Numbered from the stretch's first letter, positions 1 through 11,552 are shown. The stretch is DNA of 64,000 bases from Diphasiastrum complanatum (GCA_029204225.1 CM055111.1:26135540-26199539), one strand, 5' to 3'. A program made the numbers and translations. Notes: generated from the letters alone by a model not told the origin.

Positions 1-1229
1 TATTATTATCAAAGATTGGCACACTTTCTATACAATTATTCAAGAGTGACATGCATGCATAAAGTGTTACTTTCCATAGTACTCACATAAGACATAGAAA
101 CAACATAATACGTTAAGGATTGGCACTATTTTCAAGTGTTCATTTTTGAAGTGCATTATATTGTGCAAAGATTGCTATTCACTTTGGAATTTACAAAATG
201 CAATTCTATGCTCTAAATTCTATGAATTAAATTTATAAACTTTTAAACACGAGATATGAAACTATGGCTAACTTATGATTACTTAAGAAGTAACATGCCA
301 AAATATTAAGAATCTTGGAGTTCAGAGAAATTCTCATAAGCAAGCTATGGCCCATAGAAAATTTGTAATGCTGTAGTTGGAGGAAAATATTACAACCAAT
401 AAAAAGTAAAAATATGGGCCTCAGAATAAGACTGCAACACTTAACCAATCCTTTACATAATGTGGAATTGACTGTTTTGAAGTCAAGCTGCTTTCACACT
501 CAATTGAAAATGCTTTGTATTTTGGTTATAATTAATATTTTTTGGGCAATAGAAAGGTTGCTACATTAGCAGGAGTAGCTCATGTTAGTGACTTCCTCTT
601 GTTGGCATCATAAGTTTTTGGAGTTGGTTATGTTGGGGTTACTAGGCATACAAAGGCCTTGCCATATTTTTGAAATAGAGAAAGTTCATTGACTAAGATT
701 GGAAAAAAGCTAATTAGTTTCTTTTAAGACCTAATTGTTTTGAAAATAAAATAGAGTGGTTGCCATGTTGTTGGTTTTTTTTTTTGGGTCCAGTCTCATG
801 GGTTAAATATGATTTAAGTTGTGTGGATGACAATGTGTGCATGGATAAGTAACATTACTACATTCAGTTATATGATTTTGCTAATGCCAATAGACTATCC
901 TCATTTAATACTGATATGTGGTTTGTTCTTTGTTTTTTGCTCTTATGAAATCTTGTGAGATCCATACTAATATTGGTTCAATGTGGGAGAGCCCAAAAAA
1001 GATCACAAACGGTTGTACATCTATGCGTTGAATCGATATTGCATGTGTCCATACATATCAAATCAACGTGCGAACAACCAAGTCAAGGACTAGGAGTCGT
1101 ACCTGTGCGTGCTGAATCGATATCAGGCATACAACCAAGGATATATAGTTCTGTGGTGTGATAAATTTGGAGACAAGTGTTGGCTCAGACTGAGTCATTT
1201 TTTTGCGATCCAGATTCATCTATCCAGTA
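1..1229. other. AT-rich spacer, no gene seen
   Basis: Only short open frames without recognisable motifs. The last 200 bases lead directly into a plus-strand copia gag start and may be its leader, but I found no clear primer-binding site or LTR edge. Confidence 0.5.
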
Positions 1230-1592
1230 ATGGCAACTCTAAGTGAGAAAGTCCTCAATGGGTCAAGCAAATTGGAAGGAGCCGACAACTATGCAGTTTG
1301 AAAATTCAACTGAAGAACATTTTGATGGAATATGAGCTTTGGGAGATCGTGACAGATGAAGAGACAAGGCCATTAATTAAGAAGATCAACGGGCATTTGA
1401 CAGTGGGCATTTGACAAAAAGAAAACAAAAAGCACAAAATGCCATCAACTTATCAGTTAGAGGACACAATTATTCTCTACATTTCAGATTCGAAAGGACC
1501 AAAAGAAGCTTGGGATACGTTGAAGGCATTATTTGAAACCACAAACACATGTCGAGGGTTATTTTTGAAGACGAAGTTGCACACATTATGAT
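1230..1592 (+). pseudogene. Ty1/copia gag N-terminal fragment (plus strand)
   Basis: An ATG at 1230 opens a gag-like reading: KLEGADNYAV, then after an in-frame stop and a one-base shift LKNILMEYELWEI, and further on YISDSKGPKEAWDTLKALFE and LFLKTKLHTL. These match the N-terminal half of plant copia gag (UBN2/retrotran_gag type), which binds element RNA in the particle. Homology breaks off at about 1590, exactly where an oppositely oriented gag fragment begins. The frame has several stops, so it is dead. Family assignment is firm; the exact ends are approximate. Confidence 0.75.
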
Positions 1593-2010
1593 ATGTGCAA
1601 GGTTTCCTTGTTTGCTCTCCATTTGTGAATTTTGCCTCTTGTAGCATTTGGATGCAAAATGGCCCTTCTTTGAATTTTTTTTTTAGCTTGGACTTATCTA
1701 TCTTGACCTTTGCCTTTGAGCTTTTTGCTTGATCTTCCTCCTTGGAATCCTTGTTTTGGTTCTTCTTTTTGTCTTTTCTTGAGAAACGTTGCTTTCCATC
1801 ATGCAAGGACAAGGAACCCATCCTATTCTTGACATGTTGGCCTCTACATTCCTTGGCCACAAGCACACTATGGAGCTTGTCTATGGAAGGTAGGATATCT
1901 TGAATGGAAAAACTTTGGACCAAGTTGGAGTACTCATCTCCAAGTCCATTTAGGATCAATTGAACAAGTTCTTTATCATGAATCTTATCTCTTATTGAAG
2001 CAAGTTATCT
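1593..2010 (-). pseudogene. Ty1/copia gag C-terminal half (minus strand)
   Basis: Reading leftwards, the frame gives LASIRDKIHDKELVQLILNG, then GDEYSNLVQSFSIQD, then a lysine-rich basic tail. This is the second half of a copia gag (helical middle region and basic linker), before any CCHC zinc knuckle. It lies downstream of the leader, primer site and LTR at 2.1-3.3 kb on the same strand, so it belongs to copy A. The in-frame stretch from 1959 to about 1600 is open; stops occur upstream. It ends head-on against the plus-strand gag fragment. Confidence 0.75.
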
Positions 2011-3300
2011 TATCTTGCTAGTGATTTGTATTATTGATGTACTTCTCAGCCCTCCCTAAGTTCTATTCCAGAGACTTGCCTCACTTGCATCTCACTTGAT
2101 GTTCATAAAGACACAAGTAGCAAGATCAAAGTGATCTTGATTCAAAAGAACTATCTTTAAGGATTCTACAAAGTATGGCTCAAGAAAATTGAATAGATTT
2201 GATTATAGAAGTTTCACAAAGAACCTCACTTGATTTGATCAACTCAAGATAGACTTCTAACCTTGATTTGGACTTCTAGTCTCAACCCTTTCACTCTCTC
2301 ACAAAGATCGAATGGAGATATAATAAGTTTGCATCAAATTCCTATCAAATCTCATCAAAAAAATCAATGATTTAGATACAAAATGACCCTTTCTTACTCC
2401 TCCTTGATGATCCAACAAGACCTATAAAACCATCTTTAAGGACATCTTCTTAGCACCTATTAATTGGATTTAATGACGCAAAATTAGATCTTAGCAATGG
2501 CTAATGATCTTTGATGTTTTCTCTTCGATTTGCATAAAAAATCTCATCAAGATGATGTGTAATGAAATTATTGGGATCTAATGAACAATGGAAATAAATA
2601 CAGGTACAGAGGTTACCACACATGTGGAAAGTATATCTGGAGCCCACTACCAACATAGATCTCATATCTTGAAGCAATCTTTTTGATTGGACTCGCCCCC
2701 ACAAAATAGTTTCCTAGCAACTTGCTAAAATTTGGATTGTGTATTGATTGTCAATTATTAATCTCTTGTACTTGGATCTGATAGCATTTGAAAGTACAAT
2801 AAGTAGGACCATAAATGAACCACTAATTGACTCTCAAGAGTGATTGACTGATTGATTAGCAATCTATTGGAATACTAGCACTCAAAACTAGATCTAGATT
2901 GGCAATTTTTTTATTAAGAGCAATCAAACAAGATCAAAACATGAATATTCCACTTCGCCCATGTGGGATATGTCTTGTAGTATGGTTGGTGTACAAATAA
3001 TAATCCTAATCAAGTATAGATTTCATTCATAACAAACAATCATCACACAAATAGAGTAGAAACTCGAGATTGTCAATGTGAACTCCCAAATCTTGATCTC
3101 TCACCAATGGAATGGATCAAGAACAGTACAAATACTTGGCTGGCTGAGCAAGTCCAACATGTGTTCAGGCATCAAATCAATATTAGGTTGACCTAAATAT
3201 ATCAATTTTACCTAACCATTAGGTTTACCAACTTTGGTAGTTAGGTCACTCACTAACATCCTTGATTTGTGCTATTTGCTCCTAAATTTTAGGAAGCTTG
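2011..3300 (-). mobile_element. Copia copy A: 5' LTR, primer site and leader (minus strand)
   Basis: This stretch is clearly similar to 20640-22740 (copy B), position by position, without the 0.9-kb insertion found there. A decayed initiator-tRNA-Met primer site is at 2775-2786 (copy B has gctctaatacca). The LTR begins next to it at about 2787 and runs to about 3300, where similarity to copy B fades. Bases 2011-2774 are the untranslated leader between primer site and gag. Copy A preserves the empty site of the solo LTR that interrupts copy B. The outer LTR edge is uncertain. Confidence 0.65.
2775..2786 (-). other. Decayed primer-binding site of copy A
   Basis: On the minus strand this reads TGCTATCAGATC, a worn form of the TGGTATCAGAGC initiator-tRNA-Met primer site, at the place where copy B has TGGTATTAGAGC. 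Confidence 0.55.
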
Positions 3301-4235
3301 ACCAAACTTCCTTTCTAACTCCTATGATTAGGATCTAACTTATTTGGGCCTATTCTTTGTGAAAATTTGTAAAAGTTATCTATGTTGAGTTAGGAAGTGT
3401 ATTAACTTTTTGTGTCTCCATCCACATGTTAGTAGTTGATTAGGCCAAATTTTGGCATTAGAGGCAATAGGCTTGTTACATTTGTCATGATGAGGTTGGA
3501 TGTGTGACACTTCCCTATGTGTTGGGATGAGAGCTAGTGACCAATCAAAAGCTAGAGATCCACCTAATTGGTCCAATCAAGTTTGAGGGTCAATATGTCA
3601 CTAAGCCAATCATATTTAAAGAAGGGAAAGAAGGGGTCTATAATCTCTCTAAGATTACTAGGTGGCAATTGTTGTGAAGCACATGTGGGACAACATGTCA
3701 ACTTAATGTCATTCAATCGATCATTCACATTACTAATCAATCACAGATTGATGCTTCTACTCATCCTTGGAAAACAATGTCATTATCTCACAAACAACAA
3801 AGGTCAATAGACAACCATAACTAGAATAGCCAATTCACTAGATGTCAGCTGGAGGTAGACATTGCATTTTTTGAGTATGACAACTTTCAAAATTTTGGTC
3901 TGGAGTAGCTTGATTTGTGCCAAGAATTTAGTATTGTTTACCAATTTTGTCTACCACGATGCTTGTTGTGGCATGTAAGCTTATTTGCTAGCACAAAACA
4001 AGCTACACTAGGTAGAGTGGTAGGACCTCTTCTTCAAATAGGAAACAAATAGATTCACTTTCAAGCGAGACATAAGATTTAGGGACTTATATGCGTTATT
4101 GTCTCTTGGTTAGACATCTAGATATCAAGAAACTCCTCCCACTCACTATCTTCTCATTGCGTTCAATATATGTCAGAATGCATGCATAATTGTTTGAGAA
4201 TTCAATACTTCATGTTTGGCTACGTAATCACTTAG
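3301..4235. other. Spacer, no gene recognised
   Basis: AT-rich, with short open frames (for example 3376-3576 minus and 3568-3810 plus) that show no motif and no helpful context. Part may be the outer end of the copy A LTR. Confidence 0.4.
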
Positions 4236-4690
4236 TATCTAGCGATTTCAAAGTTAGTTGCTAAAGATTGAACATGATCTCCATTACTACTGCTTTGTTC
4301 AATTTTTGATAGGTTGTAGTCATGCATTGGAAGTAGGAAGTTTCTGCATTAAATTATCTACCTATTTCTGACATCTTGCACAGGTTATTGCGATTTTGTA
4401 GTGAATCACCATTCGTCATCCTAAGAGAGAAGAATGTTTTCCTAATATTTAACTTGGAGGTTACATGTCTCACATTGTACAAAGTGCTCAGGATATCACA
4501 GACTTCTTTTGATGTTTGAGCTTCATATGTGTGCCAATTTTTGTATCTGAGACGTTGAGGATGATCAATGCAAAGGCTTTGCCATACTTTAGTTTCAATT
4601 TGGAGATTTATGTGTTGTGTGCTTCAGGTTTGACTTCTGTTGATTTCACACGTGTGGACTGTCCACAACATGTACTTGTGATCTCCTAAG
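4236..4690 (-). pseudogene. Ty1/copia gag fragment (minus strand)
   Basis: Reading leftwards from about 4690 with two frame changes gives YGKAFALIILNVSDTKIGTH, TSKEVCDILSTLYNVRHVTS and KLNIRKTFFSLRMTNGDS. These follow the copia gag order: hydrophobic helix, an AKEAWDxL-like segment, then the LxxxFxxLRMxxGxS segment. Several stops are present. It differs from the gag pieces at 1.2-2.0 kb, so it comes from another element. Confidence 0.65.
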
Positions 4691-5529
4691 GTGTGTAGAT
4701 GCACCAAGATCAAGACTAGATTAAGATTCAAGATCTATCTTTGATTTTATGGCAAAAACACACTACTACATAATCACTTCCAACTCTCACTCACACATAT
4801 GGGAAGTGTTCCAAAAATAATCTAAGTAAAAACAAGCTGCTCTCCTCGGGTAGAGAGATAAAAACATCATGAGCTCTCGGGTAGAGAGAGGAAGCTAGAA
4901 AATCACTTACTCACAAAATTCACTCAATCTCAAAATCAATTAGATCCAATCAGGAGTACAATGATGCTAGTAGATCCACGAGCTACCACTATGCTTAACT
5001 ATGATTGGACCACACTTTGCCACCTCTTAATCCTATTGGACCATTGATCCATGTTAGATGCGATAAGGGAAGAAGACAAAGAGTCAGATGATGAGGATCA
5101 TCATTTTGATAACTGCCAGGATAATTCAAAAGAATGAAGAAGAGATTCCTATTGAGGGATTACCGAACAACGGATATCTGATAGATCACGTATTGTCAAT
5201 ATGCGGGACGAATTTGAAAGCATTACAAAAATCCATAAAGCCAATTAGATGAGATTCAAAAAACCTTAAAAGATCTTCAAACCCAGAATACATAACTTAG
5301 ATGAGAAGTGTATCGTTGATGCAAAAAATGCACTTAGAAAATGCAAATTTCAGCTAGAAACTCTGGTGACAAACTGATAGAAAAATCTCAAACCATTCGT
5401 GAACAGTTTCACGAATCTCAAATTATTTCATTTGAGAACAATTTGTATTGGATCAATCAAGCTCTGCAACACAACAAAACAAAATGAGACGAAATCTAGA
5501 CAAAAACGAATGAAGCGAAACTTAAGTGA
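4691..5529. other. Spacer left of element E LTR
   Basis: No recognised gene. A plus-strand stretch at about 5050-5340 is partly open and rich in Asp, Glu and Lys, but it has stops and no known motif. Bases 5430-5529 lie on the internal side of the E primer-site remnant and may be the leader of a second copy. Confidence 0.4.
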
Positions 5530-5539
5530 GCTCTGACAT
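5530..5539 (-). other. Primer-binding-site remnant next to LTR E
   Basis: Plus-strand gagctctgaca-ttgatt resembles gagctctgatacca-ttgatg beside the related LTR D, with two bases missing. Its place abutting the LTR start supports a copia primer site read on the minus strand. Confidence 0.5.
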
Positions 5540-6434
5540 TGATTCATGCTGGAAGCATAGAGATCGCGAAATGACACGAGACGATCTGAAATTGATTTAC
5601 CCTTATAGCCAAGTGGTCGCGAAGTGAAAGGATTTGCGAATAAGATCAATTCAACAGGAATTCAGATATGATCTCTGGTCACTGTCGGCTGTATCACTCC
5701 TACAATCCTTCAAAGTGTAGACAGACACTACTGATCTACATTAACAAATTAATATAGCATTCAACGAAATCAAACCAATGTGCGGATTGAATAAACAAGC
5801 AAATCAGACACACAAATAGTAGCAGACAAAAATACATTCCAGATCATACAATCATACTAATTAATATGTGCACAATAGCTACAATATTATCTATTAATTT
5901 TTTGATCCTTCAAGCACTGCATGACAGATCCACGCAGTGCGTTGGCATGAGAGAAATACAGTTCTCTCACGAATCGTGTCTCGCTTACTAGCGGACTTCT
6001 GGACCTACAGATCCTCTACAAAATTGTCTCGCACGCAAGCGAACTTGTATTCTGTATTTTTCATCTTCTGACTTCTTGTCTTGCTTACTTGCATTATTAT
6101 GCATCAAACAGAAAGTATAGTTCGCGAACTTTTTCGTGTCGTGTCGTGTAACTTATAGATTAGAAAGATTAAACATCTACAACTAATCGCAGATTAGCCA
6201 CGATCTAGAATACGTCTGCTGATGTCATGATATCTGATCAAATATTTGTACCCCTTGGTACTTGAGTGATCTTCTTGGCCATTTGTGGAGCAAGAAAGAT
6301 TTTGTGTTGCGAAACAATTTTGTGTCGTGTGTCGCGAAATTGTTTGCGAACAATTTCGTTTCTTGTGTCTTTTTTGTCAAAATCTATGTAGAGAGCTAGC
6401 ACGGCTTTGGCACTAGAAATATTTTGTTTCTTCA
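5540..6434 (-). repeat. LTR of copia element E, about 895 bp
   Basis: On the minus strand the LTR starts TGAAGAAACAAAATATTTC immediately after a GAGAGGGAGC polypurine tract at 6435-6444. It ends near 5540 beside a primer-site remnant. It shares long blocks with LTRs F and G, including a conserved TCTCGCTTACTAGCGGACT segment near 5979 and the GCGTTGGCA/GAGAGAAA region. The left edge is inferred from related LTRs. Because both a polypurine tract and a primer site flank it, it may be shared by two internal regions. Confidence 0.65.
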
Positions 6435-6444
6435 GCTCCCTCTC
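6435..6444 (-). other. Polypurine tract of element E
   Basis: GAGAGGGAGC on the minus strand directly before the LTR start TGAAGAAAC. Element D has GAGAGGGAGT at the same place. Confidence 0.7.
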
Positions 6445-6966
6445 AAAACATGATAGCTTGATGACTCCAAGACTGCTCCTCTGTTTCTCGAATAGACCTT
6501 TGTCTAGGGCCTTTGTGAAAATGTCAGCAACCACGTCTCTCGTTCCAATGAAAGTGGTCTGCAACATCTTCTTTCCGATCAGATCCTTGATCAAGTGGTA
6601 CTTAATCGCAATGTTTTTTGTCCTTGAGTGAAACACGGGGTCTTTTGTCAGATGTATTGCAGATGAGTTGTCCATCTGCAGAACCAGAGGTTCATTTCTC
6701 GTTTCGTCCAATTCGTCCAGAAACTGTTTGATCCAAATATTTCGTTGGCCATCTTTGTTGCTGCAACGTACTCTGCTTCACAGGATGACTGAGCTACAAT
6801 GGTCTGCTTGTTGTTGACCCAGAGAATTGCTGCACTTGACATGATGGTGCATCCTCTTGAGACACTTTTATAGTCATCTTTGAGAGATGCCCAGCTAGCA
6901 TCACTGTAGGAAAGTAATGTTCGTTTCTGGCATGTAGACTTTGTAGTATGACGAATTGTTGTCATA
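6445..6966 (-). pseudogene. Copia RNase H domain of element E
   Basis: The reading gives SYSDASWASLKDDYKSVSRG, then NNKQTIVAQSSCEAEYVAA, then a shift into LQMDNSSAIHLTKDPVFHSR, KYHLIKDLIGKK and DVVADIFTKALDKGLFEKQR. These are the hallmark blocks of copia RNase H, in order: the first Asp, the SSxEAEY Glu, the DNxSAI Asp, and the C-terminal ADxxTK. A frameshift near 6700 breaks it. It follows integrase directly, with reverse transcriptase absent. The open frame continues into the LTR, as is common for copia pol ends. Confidence 0.85.
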
Positions 6967-8090
6967 TCCTACCAGATATCCGTGTTCAGCTTTCTCATCA
7001 AGCTTCTTTCAAAGCTTATCGGGAATATGTGCATAAGCTGCACAGCCAAAGATTCTGATGTGAGCCATAATTCATGTGGTGTCGTGTGAGATACACCAGA
7101 ATTCCCTGTCCTGTTCTAAATGTATGCAACTGTAGCCACTGCCCACAGTACTCTTGGAGCTTTCGAGTAGGCCATCATGCATCTGGCAGCTTCCATCAAC
7201 GTTCTAGTCTTTCTTTCTGCAACAACGTTGTGCTGCGGTGTGTAAGATGCAGTCCTTCTGTGAATGATACCACGATCATTGTAGAAGTCAATGAAGCGAT
7301 TCGAGATGTATTTGCCACCTCGATCTATCCTGATCTGCTTCACTTTGTTGCGAGTGCATTTCTCTGCTCAATTTACATACTCTGTGAATTTGTCAAATGC
7401 TTCTGATTTATTCTGAATAAAATACACTTTGGCAAATTTACTATAATCATCAATGAAGGTAATGTAATATTTTGAGCCTCCTACTGAGATCATATTGAAA
7501 AGCCCACAGATGTCAGAATGCACTAACTTCAGAATCTTGGTCATTCTGTAGGAGTCCTTGACAAATGGAGTGCGTGACATCTTACCCTTCAAACATGCAT
7601 CACAGGTGGTCGAATTGTTTGCATTCGAGATGTTGACCCCTATTATTGCTCCATGATGGCTTGTTTGGTAAAGTGCCATTGAATTCATATGGCATAGTCT
7701 CCTGTGCCATAGAGTGTCTGGCGAATCATCATGAATCTGATGCACTTGATCTGCAGACAGGCGTATCTTCAGGTGATATAGATTGCCTTTTCTTCTGCCT
7801 TGAGTGATCAGGGTATTGGTACTAGCATCAACAACATTGCATGCTTCGCCAGAGAACATCACACGCATCCCTGCATCAGCTATTCTTGCCACCGAAAGCA
7901 AGTTTGCTGCAGTGTAGGCACGAACAGAACATCTTCGAGTCATCTGTCTCTACCATTCGTGTTGAGCCACAGTGAACCAATATCGTTCACTTGATGTTTG
8001 GATCCATCTCCAAGAACAATGAATCTTGAGGGATCAACACTTTGAAAATTAGACATAAAGATCTTTTTACTAAAGCATTAAGTTTGGAGT
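6967..8090 (-). pseudogene. Copia protease tail, GAG-pre-integrase and integrase of element E
   Basis: From 8085 leftwards: a protease C-terminal part (SRFIVLGDGSKHQ) without the DSGA active site, then LLSVARIADAG, then the zinc HHCC domain (LWHRRLCHMNS ... CDACLKGKMSRTPF). The integrase core follows (SDICG, FIDDYSKF, then after a break RIDRGGKYISNRF and VVAERKTRTLMEAA), then the C-terminal FGCAAYAH...LVGYD. The three catalytic acids are visible but frameshifts separate them. Homology stops at about 8090, so gag and the protease start are lost. The family is the same as element D (SDICG and TFIDD blocks nearly alike). Confidence 0.85.
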
Positions 8091-9407
8091 CACATAGAAG
8101 ATTCTGTGTAGAACTAAGTTTGAAGGTCAAGGCATTCAAGGATAGTGTAAGGCCCTTTAAAAAAAAATAGTTTTTTTTTTAACAATTTTAATAAAGTAGA
8201 TCAAATTTTGACATTTTGTTTTTTGATTTTATTTTTTTCTCTTCTTGAAGAAATTTAACGTTGGATTATAAACTTTTTACAGTAATACATAAGAAAATCA
8301 AAACTTATAAAAGCATAAGTTTATCCGCCTCTTTAAAAAGAAGTAGGGGGGAGATAACAAAGTCATCATTCCCAAACTCCCTACTATTCTTATCTAACCA
8401 AATGTTCCATAGAGTAAGGACTCTAATGCATTGCGAAAAAGCATTAACTTTAATATCAACAAAGGCTCCATCATTCAGCAATAAATCACGATTTTAGATT
8501 TTAGATTCTAGTTACTCACGAAATTGAGACTATAGCCATTTTATAAACAAGACTCTTAAAATAAATAGCATACATTTCAGACAAACAAAGACAAATTGTA
8601 CTTCATACTTTTTGATGTACTCAAAATATATCAAAATTTAGGCTATTGTAATTTGAAATGGTAAATGCAAACATAAGATAATTCAATATTATATAAAATT
8701 TAAATTGGCATGAGAATGTATAATCATGTCTACAATGTAAAGAGCAAATATGTATATTTCAAAAGAGGGTTTGCATGATACAAGTAGCAACAATAAACGT
8801 AATTAAAATACTTCATATTGAGAAACATTATATGATAATCGATTAATGAAAACTTACCAAAATATAATCTCTTACAAAATTTAATTAAATTAAAAAGTTG
8901 TGCAGTAAACTTTTCTCAATTTGTTTCTAAATTCAATAAACCAAGTAAAATAATGTTGATATGGCTCTCAAAACATTCAACATAAAATAGAGATATTGAA
9001 AATTCCAACCACATATTCTTTGTAAATTTATTTATAAAAGTTTTATCCTATTGATATTTCCTTATATATTTTATACAAAAGTCCTAGAAAACAACATTTA
9101 AGTTTCACAATTAGAATCAATTTTAGAAAATGTTCAAAGAAATAACAAAGTTTTTGTCACAAGACAAGCATTTTTGGGCATAAAAGTTGGAAGTTCTCAA
9201 GTCAAAATAGTGAAGTTTTAGACAAAAAATATGTAAGTTTTTGTTATAATGTTGACAAATATAATCTAGTTGTGTAAAAGATTGTAGTTATTGATAAACA
9301 ATATTCTCATTCGACACTTGTTATGAAAATGATTACATTTCTAAAACTTTGTCTATTTGTGTTGTACAGTTGGACGAAATGATGTAAATAGTGCTCCAAA
9401 ATGAGTG
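8091..9407. other. AT-rich spacer, no gene seen
   Basis: Long runs of A and T, many stops in all frames, no repeats or family motifs noticed. Confidence 0.5.
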
Positions 9408-9607
9408 TGACAAAAAAAACTCATTATGGAAACTAAATAGGAAAAGGGCCGTGAACCTTTGAGTGATCCTTGGGATCGAATTGAGGGTTCACCCAAAAAT
9501 AGAATAAAATTGGGTGAACCCTCAATTTGATCCCAGGGATCACATTCAAGGTTCATGGCCCATTTTTCTTATGTATTTTTATTCCCATAATGAGTTTTCT
9601 TGTTACA
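9408..9607. repeat. 200-bp foldback (long inverted repeat, MITE-like)
   Basis: Left arm 9408-9496 and right arm 9510-9607 are inverted copies with a 13-base loop. The inner 30 bp of each arm (GAGGGTTCACCCAA side) are almost perfect; the outer part (AACTCATTATGG) has small gaps. Transcription would give a long hairpin. It resembles a miniature foldback transposon, or less likely a hairpin RNA precursor. I could not define a target duplication. Confidence 0.8.
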
Positions 9608-10430
9608 AACCCAAAAAAACATATAGAAACAATGAGAAGTATTGAATCAATATACCACGGACTAACAAAATAGAGACATTTAAAAACTAGAATACTCATT
9701 GCCTGAAACTATGTTTTCATCAACGTTTACTCATGCCATTCATGATGTTGAACTAGAATTCGTAAATATGTCTTACAAGAATATTGAAGTAAGTCCAATG
9801 ATCATAGTATTTCAATTTAATGTTTGATAAAAAAAATGGAAGTGCTTTTCAAAGTATGTTCATATGTAATTAGTTTCTTGTACAACTAATAGTGAACTTT
9901 AGACAACCTATAAAAACATGCTTATAATAAATTAGCCTGTTTGTGCAAGTATCATTGAATTTTACAAAAGACGTATTTTAATGAAGTTTTACATTTTGGT
10001 CAAAATTTTGTAACTTTTTAACCCCCTCTTTTTTATCATTTTCATTTTAGGTGTTATCCTGTGAGTCCATGTTTTTGAAAACATACAAAAATATGGTGAA
10101 TTTTAACAGAATCTAAGGAATATGCCAAATATTTTCCATTTGCACGAAATATTACCTATTTCATACGCAACAACGTTCTAATCAATATGCTACAGAAAAG
10201 ACATGCATATGCCATAAGATAAACCACTTTGATATTTTGAAATAATTTATGTTAGCTTCGAGGAAAAGTGACCAAATCTTCTTTTTTTCGAATGTGTTGC
10301 TATAGTCCATTATAGCTAATAAAAAAATTGTGTTATGGGTCCTAAATCTAGATCTAGTAATAAGATGTTTTATTCTGTTGTTGGTTATAATCATATGTTC
10401 TTTTCAAGTGTTTGGAAATATAAATTCAAA
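9608..10430. other. AT-rich spacer, no gene seen
   Basis: Short open frames only, including 10182-10394 minus, with no motif. Confidence 0.45.
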
Positions 10431-10837
10431 TGTTGGGGCTGAGATGTAAGTTTCTGTAAATGTGTCTCAACTATATGACACCATTATAATGACTACAAAT
10501 AAAGTTCATTTGATAGGTATTGGTCATCAATAGGTGCAAAGTGATAAAAGTAAAACACTAGTTAATTATAATATTTGCATTTAAGTTAACTTGAGTTGGG
10601 ATAGTTGCCATTGTGCATGGGTTGCAATTGCCACTAAACAAGTGACACTATGAAAGGCACTTGATGGTTTAGTATGCCAAGCACTATATTGATCATACCT
10701 ATGCATATTTAGTTTGTCATTAATTCATTCTATTCCAATTTAGTGTGCTTTTGGTGTTCAATGGTTCTGCTAATCCTCTATGTTAATGGTGAATGATTTC
10801 CTTATACTCTATTGTAATTCATAAGATCTTGTTGCCA
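10431..10837 (+). repeat. Candidate 5' LTR of copia element J
   Basis: Begins TGTTGGGGCTGAGATG and ends ...TTGTTGCCA one base before a primer-binding site at 10839. The TGTTGG start and GCCA end suit a copia LTR of about 407 bp. No partner LTR was found, so the left edge is a guess. Confidence 0.4.
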
Positions 10838-10838
10838 A

Positions 10839-10850
10839 TGGTATTAGAAC
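10839..10850 (+). other. Primer-binding site of element J
   Basis: TGGTATTAGAAC matches the initiator-tRNA-Met primer site TGGTATCAGAGC at 10 of 12 positions, in plus orientation, upstream of a plus-strand copia RT remnant. Confidence 0.6.
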
Positions 10851-11530
10851 CATAGAGCAACTATAAAGCAATAGATCTGCAAGCTAGTGGACTTAGTATG
10901 GAAAGTCAAGATAGCCAAGCTAAATTGCAAAAAAAAGACAAAATTTGATTTTTCAAATTATCATAGTTAGAAATCCATATGGCTATTGAGCAACATCAGA
11001 CAATACAAACTTGATTGGGCACTATTTTCAAGGTAATTAGATCATAACATTCCTCAAAAAAGTCACTAGGAGGCTTTGCAAAAATTCTAGTACACACTTC
11101 AGCCCGTATAAAAAGATGAAAGTCTACAATTTTTAGCTCAAGAATTTATTCTCTAAATACTGGCTTATAGGCATTGTTTGAAGTAGGGCCTAAATCAATC
11201 AGTGCATATTGATAGGGTGTGGTGATCTAGGCACTTCGAAACTTTTGTAAAATAGTTATCCGTTTCAAAAGAAATCGTTGAAAACCCACTCACTGGCATA
11301 GTCTACACCTATTGCACCTTTTGATCAAATTCCATGATTTACTTGCTTGATTTTTGCAATCACATCCACATGTGGATGTCCTCAAGTTGTGGGCTGATAA
11401 GTACAATGAGGAAGAAGGACACATGCCTCTATTTATGTAATAGTGATGGCCATGTGGCCAAACAAGTCAAATGACCAAAATACAATAGCTAGTTTTGGTA
11501 GCTTTTACAACAACATGACCAAATTGTATT
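10851..11530 (+). other. Decayed leader/gag zone of element J
   Basis: An ATG near 10898 gives MESQDSQAKLQKK before stops, a possible gag start. The rest is not recognisable. The right part, up to 11543, may instead be an LTR of another, minus-strand element. Confidence 0.35.
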
Positions 11531-11552
11531 CAGAATTCTAACACTCCCCCTT
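11531..11552 (-). other. LTR edge plus polypurine tract of a minus-strand copia
   Basis: Minus strand reads TAAGGGGGAG then TGTTAGAATTC. Element C has AAGGGGGAG then TGTTAGAACTC at its 3' LTR start. So an LTR of the C family ends here, lying inside the plus-strand element J and in the opposite direction. Confidence 0.5.
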
